A stretch of DNA of 64,000 bases from Neiella marina (lineage in GTDB: Bacteria; Pseudomonadota; Gammaproteobacteria; Enterobacterales; Neiellaceae): assembly GCF_002165625.1 (NCBI RefSeq), contig NZ_NGNS01000003.1, forward strand, positions 224,658 to 288,657, given 5' to 3'. The notes below the pieces were generated by a model that made no database searches, was not told the origin of the DNA, and worked only from the letters and a program-made list of their open reading frames with translations. This document shows, one piece after another, positions 55,165 through 62,468 of the stretch. A program made the position numbers and the translations under genes. Every line of letters starts with the position of its first letter. The first letter of the stretch is position 1.

Positions 55165-56022
55165 CTAATCAGATAACCGAGAGCGCACTTTCTTTTGATA
55201 TTGCAATGGCGTAACCGAGAACTGCTTTTTGAATTGAGCAATGAAGTGAGAAGTGCTGGAAAAATCAAGCTGGTCGCTAATATCACCAATGGATTGGTGA
55301 CCTGAGCTGAGCAACCGTGCCGCTTTATACAGTTTATAGCGCAACGAATATTCGGAAAAACTCAGGCGATAAATTTTTTTAAACAAGCGAGAAAAGTGAG
55401 AAGCCGATAAGTGACATAGTTCTGCGGCTTCAGTCATCGATAAACCGATGGCCTTGTCATTTTGAAACCGCACCATCACCGGTTTCAGTTTATCGAATCC
55501 AGCAATGTGATTGATGGGTCTAATGACATCGCGCTTTACCGGGAGACCGTGTTCGGCAATCCAGATGATAAGTAGTTTCAATAAAGTAGCGCTTTTCTCA
55601 CTCAACGGATTGTCAACATAGCTTGCAAGCAGCCATCGGGAGAGCTGTTTGACCTCGTTAATGTGTTGCTCAGGTAGGCGTAAATGAACGCCTTGCTTAA
55701 ATAGCTGTTGCCATTGCTCAAAGCCATTGGCAGCAAAAAAACGAGGATCAACTTGCAGAATATACCAAGACTTGGCGGCATCGGAGAGCTCAAAATCATG
55801 GCTCTCTAACGCCGGAGTAAAAACGATATCGTTGTTGGCTAACTTGGATTGGCCTTGGCTATAAAAATATTCGCCATCGATGTCGTCAAACAAAATAAAT
55901 TCGTGAACTTCATGAAAGTGAAAATAACAAGAATAAGGATCTTGGGCCTTATAACTGACGTGATGAATTTCAAATTGGTGGCCTTTTTCAATACAAAAAG
56001 GTTCGCAATAAACGTCTTTCAT
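55165..56022 (-). CDS. AraC-family transcriptional regulator
   Basis: 285 aa from ATG 56022 (MKDVYCEPFC...); a frame to 56130 would run into the alcohol dehydrogenase start. N-terminal cupin-like sensor (HFHEVHEFILFDDIDGEYFY..., about 30-110) and a C-terminal double helix-turn-helix (AAELCHLSASHFSRLFKKIYRLSFSEYSLRYKLYKAARLLSSGHQSIGDISDQLDFSSTSHFIAQFKKQFSVTP). Sensor ligand is likely a sugar or related inducer. It lies between the P450 operon and the dehydrogenase operon and is divergent from the latter across 106 bp. The shared direct repeat upstream of both operons is the proposed binding site. Confidence 0.93.
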   Translation of the reverse strand: MKDVYCEPFCIEKGHQFEIHHVSYKAQDPYSCYFHFHEVHEFILFDDIDGEYFYSQGQSKLANNDIVFTPALESHDFELSDAAKSWYILQVDPRFFAANGFEQWQQLFKQGVHLRLPEQHINEVKQLSRWLLASYVDNPLSEKSATLLKLLIIWIAEHGLPVKRDVIRPINHIAGFDKLKPVMVRFQNDKAIGLSMTEAAELCHLSASHFSRLFKKIYRLSFSEYSLRYKLYKAARLLSSGHQSIGDISDQLDFSSTSHFIAQFKKQFSVTPLQYQKKVRSRLSD

Positions 56023-56062
56023 AAACCCTAACAATAAACTTAGCCATTCATTTTTACAGGGT

Positions 56063-56079
56063 AAATGACCTGCAAATGG
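56063..56079 (+). promoter_or_regulatory. Proposed AraC operator upstream of the alcohol dehydrogenase operon
   Basis: AAATGAC-CTGC-AAATGG: the same 11-bp direct repeat as at 52277-52293. It ends 49 bases before the dehydrogenase ATG and lies in the divergent gap, so it may also control the AraC gene. AAATGCAA follows at 56080-56087. Confidence 0.6.
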
Positions 56080-56128
56080 AAATGCAACGGCTGAATAACT
56101 AAACCTCTGACCAACAAACGAGAGAAAC

Positions 56129-57247
56129 ATGAAACAAGTAAAAGCGCTTATTTCAAATGGCCGAGGCGACTATAAAGTCTCACAAATCACAGTTGGCGAG
56201 CCTGCTGCCGGAGAAGTTCGAATCAAAATTATGGCTGCTGGCATCTGTCACACCGACTGGGACAGTATTCAGAACTGGAACAAGGAATTCATTGTTGGCC
56301 ACGAAGGAGCTGGCATTATTGATGCGGTGGGCCCGGACGTAACCGATTTGGCAGTTGGTGATAAGGTGATCCTTAACTGGGCGATCCCTTGCGGCGAGTG
56401 CTTCCAATGCCGTGAAGGCAACCTCCATATCTGTGAAAACAATTCACCCGTCTGTGGCTGTGACTTAAAAGGCCACGCTCACATTGAAAGCAGCCACCAC
56501 CATGATTCCCCTATTGAGCGTTCATTTCACCTAGGCACCATGAGCGAATATGCGGTGGTGAAAACCCAAGCCGTGGTGAAAATTGACAGCGATATTCCGT
56601 TTGAATCGGCGTCGATTATCGGCTGTGGCGTAATGACCGGTTGGGGTTCGGTGGTCAATGCTGCCAACGTCACTGTCGGTAGCAGTGTCTGTGTCATTGG
56701 TTGTGGCGGCGTTGGTCTTAACGTTATACAAGCCGCCAAACAGTCTGGTGCAGCAAAGATCATTGCTATCGACATTAATGAAGACAGGATCACTCAAGCG
56801 AAAGAGTTTGGTGCGACTCACGGTGTCATCGCCGACAAAGCCGATTTAGATTTCATAGAGGTTAAAAAACAAGTGCGCGCTCTAACGGACAGTCGCGGTG
56901 CTGACTACGCCTTTGAGTGCACCGCTATCCCGGCCCTAGGTTCGGCGCCGCTGACATTGATTCGTAGCGCAGGCACTGCAGTTCAAGTCAGTGGTATTGA
57001 GCAGCGGATTGACTTTGACTGTGAACTATTTGAGTGGGACAAAACTTACATTAATCCGCTGTACGGGATGTGCAATCCGGAGCGAGATTTCAGCCGCATC
57101 CTCAGCCTTTATGATAACAAGCAAATGAAGCTTGATGAGTTGGTCAGTAAAACCTACACCCTGGAGCAAATGGACGAAGCATTCGACGATTTACTCAATG
57201 GTCGCATTGCCAAAGGTGTTGTGGTATTCGACCAAGGGCAGAGCTAA
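56129..57247 (+). CDS. Zinc-dependent alcohol dehydrogenase, class III-like
   Basis: 372 aa, the length of class III (glutathione-dependent formaldehyde) dehydrogenases. Catalytic zinc ligands Cys40 (GICHTD), His58 (GHEGAG) and Cys166 (IGCGVMTG); structural zinc Cys88, 91, 94 and 102 in PCGECFQCREGNLHIC; NAD fold GCGGVG (191-196) and an Asp in AIDINED for NAD. Class III members oxidise S-hydroxymethylglutathione; here the inferred substrate is formaldehyde bound to a thiol, or another alcohol. The extra His/Asp cluster HIESSHHHDS (118-127) is in the variable loop. The esterase gene starts 2 bp after its stop. Confidence 0.93.
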   Translation: MKQVKALISNGRGDYKVSQITVGEPAAGEVRIKIMAAGICHTDWDSIQNWNKEFIVGHEGAGIIDAVGPDVTDLAVGDKVILNWAIPCGECFQCREGNLHICENNSPVCGCDLKGHAHIESSHHHDSPIERSFHLGTMSEYAVVKTQAVVKIDSDIPFESASIIGCGVMTGWGSVVNAANVTVGSSVCVIGCGGVGLNVIQAAKQSGAAKIIAIDINEDRITQAKEFGATHGVIADKADLDFIEVKKQVRALTDSRGADYAFECTAIPALGSAPLTLIRSAGTAVQVSGIEQRIDFDCELFEWDKTYINPLYGMCNPERDFSRILSLYDNKQMKLDELVSKTYTLEQMDEAFDDLLNGRIAKGVVVFDQGQS

Positions 57248-57249
57248 TT

Positions 57250-58056
57250 ATGGCAATTCAACGGCTTGAAGTGTCTGATCCGGCATTTAGCGAAGCAAAT
57301 ACTACCACGGTGACGATCAATAGCAGTCATATCGAAGGACGGCGAGATGTCACCATTTACAATTCGGTATCGCCCAGCACCAGCAATGTGCCGATGGTGG
57401 TACTACTCCATGGTGTATATGGCTCGCACTGGGTTTGGATGCGTCTAGGTGGCGTCCATCTGGTTTACGAGCAACTCAAAGTTCAAGGCCTAGGTGACTT
57501 TGTCTTAGTGATGCCTTCAGATGGTGGTTTATGGGAAGGTTCAGCTTACCTGCCGTTGCCACAAGGTAACTTTGAGCGTTGGATCGTTGAGGATGTGATT
57601 AATGCAGCAATCGAGCAATGTGATTGCCTTAGTCAAAACAGCCGAATCTACCTGAGCGGTTTATCCATGGGTGGCTACGGTACCTTGCGGTTAGGTGCGA
57701 AGTACCCCGCTCGATTTAGCGGTTTATCAGCTCACTCATCTGTGACCACACTGGCAGACTTGCAGCAATTTGTTGAGTATCCGGTGAGCAATTATCAATG
57801 CGTTGATAGCCATGAGGCGGAGTTGCTCCACTGGTTCAATTTGAACAAGGCAAACACCCCTCCTCTGCGACTCGATTGTGGTGAAGAAGATTCTCTGTTT
57901 GCCAGCAACATGGAGCTTTCAAAGCAACTTTCTGAAATCGGTATAAAGCACGATTTTCAAGTTTATGCTGGCGGCCACGAGTGGTCGTATTGGCACCGGC
58001 ATGTAGCGACAACTTTGAAGTTCTTTGACCAGCTTGAGCAAGCTCAATTGAAATAA
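57250..58056 (+). CDS. Esterase-D/S-formylglutathione hydrolase-like esterase
   Basis: 268 aa, no signal peptide. Alpha/beta-hydrolase of the putative esterase (PF00756) group: oxyanion region VVLLHGVYGSHWVW, nucleophile Ser139 in LSGLSMGGYGTLRLG, acid Asp214 in DCGEEDSLF, His243 in AGGHEWSYW. S-formylglutathione hydrolase (the second step of formaldehyde oxidation) belongs to this group, but so do acetylxylan- and sugar-ester esterases. The tight coupling to the dehydrogenase favours the first reading. Confidence 0.9.
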   Translation: MAIQRLEVSDPAFSEANTTTVTINSSHIEGRRDVTIYNSVSPSTSNVPMVVLLHGVYGSHWVWMRLGGVHLVYEQLKVQGLGDFVLVMPSDGGLWEGSAYLPLPQGNFERWIVEDVINAAIEQCDCLSQNSRIYLSGLSMGGYGTLRLGAKYPARFSGLSAHSSVTTLADLQQFVEYPVSNYQCVDSHEAELLHWFNLNKANTPPLRLDCGEEDSLFASNMELSKQLSEIGIKHDFQVYAGGHEWSYWHRHVATTLKFFDQLEQAQLK

Positions 58057-58076
58057 ACGTCAATTGATATCTGACT

Positions 58077-58114
58077 TGCCTTGACTGCTGTAGCCAGTGG
58101 TCAGGGCATTTCTT
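58077..58114 (+). terminator. Terminator after the esterase gene
   Basis: Stem TGCCTTGAC / GTCAGGGCA (one T·G pair; 58077-58085 with 58100-58108), then TTTCTT. Confidence 0.65.
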
Positions 58115-58477
58115 ATATTTAAGATGAATCACCGCCACTACAGATTTCCGACATAATGGCTACAACAGTGCAATATATCCTTCAACTATCCAAGTTTTAA
58201 CTATATTTTAAATCGCTAACGACGACTGTTTTGTGACAACAATTCTCAAATAAAAGTAAATTCAGTGAGTATGAAAGTTGCTCTATGTCTAAATATTGAC
58301 TGATGAAGGTAACTTTATTGTCATATCAGGCAAATCACTTCTACCTTATAAGCTATAGATAACAGTATTTTAACGCATATTTAATTAGGGATGAGTATTC
58401 TTCCATGCGAGAATCTCCGTTAAACATCATACCTTTAACATTTTATTAGCACGGATGGCTATCAACCGGAGCTCTTG
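58115..58477 (+). other. A/T-rich intergenic region before the chemoreceptor gene
   Basis: About 360 bp. It holds the likely chemoreceptor promoter and no coding frame. No sigma-28-type (TAAA-N15-GCCGATAA) motif was evident. Confidence 0.5.
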
Positions 58478-60097
58478 ATGACATTTCTGAACTATCTTTC
58501 TGTTCGAAATAAAATCTTTCTGATTAGTGTATTCGCTTTAATCGGATTTCTAATCCTAATGTTTGTCAGTGCTTCGGCGGCAAATCGTTCCAACCAGATT
58601 CTTCACCAAGTCAGAACAATTTATTACCCGGTGTTGGAGCGCGCAACGTTTAACAATGTGCAACTTGAACGAATCGCCGAAGGCCTCAATACGGCAGTGA
58701 CCATAGGCGATGAAGAATCGTTACAGCTGACCGACAGTCAATTCGATGCGTTGCTTGAGTCTTTAGCCAGCCAAAAACAATTGGTCAGCTACCGAGCTGA
58801 TGAAGTGTCTCAAATCGAGCAACAAGCGAAGAACTATTACCAGCAGTCTCGTTCAATTGCAGCATCAATGATCGATGGCACCGCTGATTTCGCCACTATT
58901 GGCGCCAAAGCAGCAGACACAGCAAACAAATTGAGCGCGTTGCAGGGTTTATTGGACGATTTTCAGCAACAAAGCCAAAACAAATTTCACGGTTTAATCG
59001 ATGAGCTGAATCAACGTGGCGAAACAAGCCTACAAACCACATTAGTCACTGGTGTGATAGCCATTCTGGTGATCGTTGCCATCACCTTAGTGATCAGCGC
59101 CAAGATCTCCACCAACCTAAAGCAACTGACTCGATCCTTGCGAGACATAGCCGAGGGCGACGGCGATATGACGGTTAGAATCGAATACGTTGGTCGAGAC
59201 GAAATGGCCAAGTTAGTTCACTTCTTTAATCTATTCCTCGACAAAATGCAGCAGAGCCTGAGTGAAGCGTTAAGCACCATCGAGGAATTAAGTAGAGTTG
59301 CCGATCAACTGGCCCATGCCAGCACAGAAACCAACGAGCAGATTGGTTCTCAAGGGCAAGCCATTGCGCAGACCACACAAGCACTGAATGAACTATTCGG
59401 CTCAGTCAAACATATCGCAGAACACGCATCTGAAGCCTCTGAAGCAGCATCGAAAGCAGACCAAGAGGCAGTGTCTGGAAGCAATGTAGTCAATTCCACC
59501 ATCGACTCGATCAATCGATTGGCTGATGAGATGCAATCGACAGCCAGTGTTATTGCCGACCTCGAAAGTTACACCAACAACGTTGGTGATATCCTCGAAG
59601 CGATTCGCGGCATTGCCGACCAGACCAACCTACTGGCATTAAATGCCGCCATCGAAGCGGCTCGCGCAGGCGAACAAGGTCGAGGTTTTGCAGTGGTTGC
59701 CGATGAGGTGCGTACCCTAGCCTCTCGCACTCAAGAATCAACCCATGAGATTCAATCGGTGTTAGAAGAATTACAAAGCACAGCCAAGTCGGCGGTTGAA
59801 GCCATGGATCGTGGTAATACTATGGCCACTAGTAGCGTCCAGCAGTCATCTTCAGCCGGTCAATCATTAGCAACCATTACCGAGAAAGTTGCCGCCATCA
59901 CAGTGGTCAATGATCAGATTGCAACGGCAACTGGCGAACAACACCAGACATCGCAACAGATCCAAGATCTAGTTGACCAAATTCAACAAATGGCGCAACA
60001 GGCAACGACGAGTACATCAGAGCTGGATCAAATCAGCCAATCGATACGCACTGTGACCCAGAAACTCACTTCTGTGACTGGCCAGTTTAAGGTCTAG
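58478..60097 (+). CDS. Methyl-accepting chemotaxis protein
   Basis: 539 aa from ATG 58478 with GGAG 7 bases upstream. Span about 12-33; periplasmic helical ligand domain (four-helix-bundle type, about 35-185); span about 189-211; HAMP (about 212-263); long signalling coiled coil with the hairpin tip [32 protein letters not shown] and heptad-rich flanks. No C-terminal NWETF pentapeptide, so methylation-enzyme tethering is absent. Next to the porin/PstS-like pair; an anion or nutrient attractant is possible. Confidence 0.93.
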   Translation: MTFLNYLSVRNKIFLISVFALIGFLILMFVSASAANRSNQILHQVRTIYYPVLERATFNNVQLERIAEGLNTAVTIGDEESLQLTDSQFDALLESLASQKQLVSYRADEVSQIEQQAKNYYQQSRSIAASMIDGTADFATIGAKAADTANKLSALQGLLDDFQQQSQNKFHGLIDELNQRGETSLQTTLVTGVIAILVIVAITLVISAKISTNLKQLTRSLRDIAEGDGDMTVRIEYVGRDEMAKLVHFFNLFLDKMQQSLSEALSTIEELSRVADQLAHASTETNEQIGSQGQAIAQTTQALNELFGSVKHIAEHASEASEAASKADQEAVSGSNVVNSTIDSINRLADEMQSTASVIADLESYTNNVGDILEAIRGIADQTNLLALNAAIEAARAGEQGRGFAVVADEVRTLASRTQESTHEIQSVLEELQSTAKSAVEAMDRGNTMATSSVQQSSSAGQSLATITEKVAAITVVNDQIATATGEQHQTSQQIQDLVDQIQQMAQQATTSTSELDQISQSIRTVTQKLTSVTGQFKV

Positions 60098-60107
60098 TCC
60101 GAAATTG

Positions 60108-60136
60108 GGCCCCTAATGGCTTACGGGGCCTATTTA
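60108..60136 (+). terminator. Possible terminator after the chemoreceptor gene
   Basis: Stem GGCCCC / GGGGCC with an 11-base loop, then TATTT. Weak T run. Confidence 0.5.
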
Positions 60137-60159
60137 ACACACCACTAGAGAACGAAACT

Positions 60160-61377
60160 ATGACAACCAATAAGCTGACGACAGCGACTCTTGCTTCTCT
60201 GGCATGCTGTTCTATGCAAGCGATGGCGGCAGAATCATCTGATCAAGAACGCATTCAACAACTCGAACAACAAGTTGCAGTTCTTCAAGCACAGCAAAAC
60301 TCCAGCGATCTGTTGGACCGTTTCACCATCAATGGCTTTGCCTCTGTTGGCTTTGGTGTTGCAACCGAAGACTTGGAGTATTTAGTCGGTTACGACACCG
60401 ATGGCTATGGCGGTTTTGAAGATGACAAAATCGACTTTGCCCCTGACAGCATGGTGGCCTTGCAAATGTCATTCGACATTAACGAACAGGCGCAAGCGGT
60501 CATTCAGCTGGTCGGTCGTGGCACTGATAGTTGGGACCCAGAAGTCGAATGGGCATACGTGTCATATACCTTTGACAACGATGTTATGGTTCGCGGCGGA
60601 CGCTTGCGGCTACCAATCTTTATGTTGTCCGATTATCTAGAAGTCGGCTATGCCTATCCATTTGCTCGGCCATCGGTTGAAGTCTACAACAACGTACCAA
60701 GCTCGACTTATGAAGGATTTGACTTAAGAACGTCATTTGATGTCGGCGATGCCACGTTGACTGTTCAGCCGTTCGTTGGGCAATCAGACGTAAGAGGCAA
60801 CTTCAATACCGAAATGACTGAAATCATTGGCTCTGCAGTAGAGCTTTCCTATGGCAACTTCGGCTTCCGTACATCAGTAGCCCAAGCCAGTCTGGAATCT
60901 GATGATGACAGTCTTGACGGTAATGATGGCAAATTCATTGGCTTTGGAGGCAGCTGGGATAACGGTGACTGGTTGTTCATGAGCGAGTGGACGAGAGTTG
61001 ATGTGGACGGCATATTCCCAGACTATGATTCCTACTATGTCTCCCTCGCCTATCGCTATGATGTATTCACCCCATACATCATGTACGCAAATTCAGAAAC
61101 GCAAGATGATGACGAGCGAGCTTACCCACCAGAGCTAGGCTTACGTAATCCATTGGATTCTGAGCGCACGGCTTACTCATTAGGTTTACGTTGGGATTTT
61201 GCTCCGGCAATGGCTGTGAAGTTTGATGCGACTTTACTTGACGACTTTGGTAGCACTGCCGCTGGGTTTAGCGACAATGTCAGTATCACTAGTATTGGCG
61301 GCAATCCGATCCCATACGTCGATCAACAGTTTGAAGATGCCGCCATTTACTCGGTTGTATTTGATGTAATTTTCTAA
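60160..61377 (+). CDS. Outer-membrane porin with N-terminal coiled coil
   Basis: 405 aa; signal peptide ends MQAMAAES. A short Gln/Glu/Leu coiled coil (QERIQQLEQQVAVLQAQQ) precedes the barrel, as in trimeric DcaP- and OprP-like porins. The barrel is aromatic and Asp-rich (INGFASVGFGVATEDLEYLVGYD, WDPEVEWAYVSYTFDNDVMVRGGRLRLPIFMLSDY, ending VFDVIF), the terminal Phe suiting BamA. The 7-bp spacing to the next gene implies one operon. Confidence 0.82.
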   Translation: MTTNKLTTATLASLACCSMQAMAAESSDQERIQQLEQQVAVLQAQQNSSDLLDRFTINGFASVGFGVATEDLEYLVGYDTDGYGGFEDDKIDFAPDSMVALQMSFDINEQAQAVIQLVGRGTDSWDPEVEWAYVSYTFDNDVMVRGGRLRLPIFMLSDYLEVGYAYPFARPSVEVYNNVPSSTYEGFDLRTSFDVGDATLTVQPFVGQSDVRGNFNTEMTEIIGSAVELSYGNFGFRTSVAQASLESDDDSLDGNDGKFIGFGGSWDNGDWLFMSEWTRVDVDGIFPDYDSYYVSLAYRYDVFTPYIMYANSETQDDDERAYPPELGLRNPLDSERTAYSLGLRWDFAPAMAVKFDATLLDDFGSTAAGFSDNVSITSIGGNPIPYVDQQFEDAAIYSVVFDVIF

Positions 61378-61387
61378 GGAGAGAATA

Positions 61388-61801
61388 ATGATTAAGCGTA
61401 TTTTTCTAGCCACCTCCTTAGCTTTGTTGGCCCACACCAGCTCAGCAGCGGTGGTGATGATTGGCCACCCCGCGACTGCCGACCAGTTGACCAAGAAGCA
61501 AGCTCAGGCAATCTATCTGGCGAAATCGAAAAAGTTACCCGGCGGTATGTCAGTCACGGTCAATGAACTTGCCGCTGGTGATCCTATTCGCACTGAATTT
61601 CACGACAAAGTGACCGGCAAAAGCGATGCTCAGCTCAAGTCTTACTGGTCTCGACTGGTGTTCACTGGTAAGGCAGCAGCGCCGTCAGAACATAGCTCTG
61701 CCGTCGCCATGAAGGCTGCAGTAGCGGCTAAGCCTGGTGCCGTCGGCTACATCGATGAAGCTGATGTTGATGGCAGTGTTGTTGTACTATTTAAGCCATA
61801 A
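61388..61801 (+). CDS. PstS-like periplasmic anion-binding protein, short
   Basis: 137 aa, half the size of classical PstS. Signal peptide ends ASSAAV. PBP-like segment: HPATADQLTKKQAQAIYLAKSKKLPGGMSVTVNELAAGDPIRTEFHDKVTGKSDAQLKSYWSRLVFTGKAAAPSE and AVAAKPGAVGYIDEADV, the pattern of phosphate-ABC-type binding domains. GGAG before the start. No transport genes nearby; with the porin it may form a capture pair. Confidence 0.85.
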   Translation: MIKRIFLATSLALLAHTSSAAVVMIGHPATADQLTKKQAQAIYLAKSKKLPGGMSVTVNELAAGDPIRTEFHDKVTGKSDAQLKSYWSRLVFTGKAAAPSEHSSAVAMKAAVAAKPGAVGYIDEADVDGSVVVLFKP

Positions 61802-61813
61802 CCTCCCCCCTGT

Positions 61814-61840
61814 GAGATAGTGGCAATGAGCCACTATCTC
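61814..61840 (+). terminator. Strong hairpin after the PstS-like gene
   Basis: Perfect 11-bp stem GAGATAGTGGC / GCCACTATCTC (61814-61824 with 61830-61840). No T run, so termination may be factor-dependent. Confidence 0.55.
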
Positions 61841-61929
61841 CCGTCCCCCTGCTCAATCGAACAAGCTTATTTACATTTTGTGTTGGTCAGCAGCTAAGAA
61901 ATAGCGCAAACTAAAACAGTTTTTATCAC

Positions 61930-62400
61930 TTGGTAGATAGACTGTTGGCTGCAGCCCTCATTCACAAATCACGAAAACAAACAGCAATCGTTTTATTGCT
62001 GTGGTTTGTGCTGTGTTTGGGGTTTGTCTGTACCAAGGTGCAACCAATGCAATCGGAGATGGCGGTTGTTACAGAACCACACCAAGCTTCAACAATGATG
62101 TCAGGCCATCAACATCATCACACAATGGCTGGTTCGGCTAAATCACAGTTATCTCACCCAGCGCCAAATCAATCTAGCCACTGTGCCGACAAAGCCGATC
62201 AACCAATGACCAAGTTACTCAGTAGCAGTGGTGTAGCCTTGATGCTACTGGCACTGGTTGCGCTAGGGTATTTTGCGTCGCACTCGATGGCTCTGAGCTT
62301 CCAAGCGATGATTGGCAGTGATGCCTCTAAGCCAGATACTGAACCGCCTAATTCGGGCTATCCACCACTGTTTATTACCACTCAACGACTGCTGAATTAA
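61930..62400 (+). CDS. His/Met-rich membrane protein upstream of the metal-efflux adaptor
   Basis: 156 aa from TTG 61930 (no clear ribosome site, so the start is unsure). Two hydrophobic segments (VLLLWFVLCLGFVCTKV and SGVALMLLALVALGYFAS) flank a His/Met-rich loop, STMMSGHQHHHTMAGSAKS followed by HCADKA, suited to copper or silver binding. Such proteins often precede Cus-type genes. No family assigned. Confidence 0.6.
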   Translation: MVDRLLAAALIHKSRKQTAIVLLLWFVLCLGFVCTKVQPMQSEMAVVTEPHQASTMMSGHQHHHTMAGSAKSQLSHPAPNQSSHCADKADQPMTKLLSSSGVALMLLALVALGYFASHSMALSFQAMIGSDASKPDTEPPNSGYPPLFITTQRLLN

Positions 62401-62468
62401 AACCTCGTCCGGCTCTGCTCCGAATCGGAGTGATTAGTTGTGACATTTTTCTATTTAGAGGTTTGATA

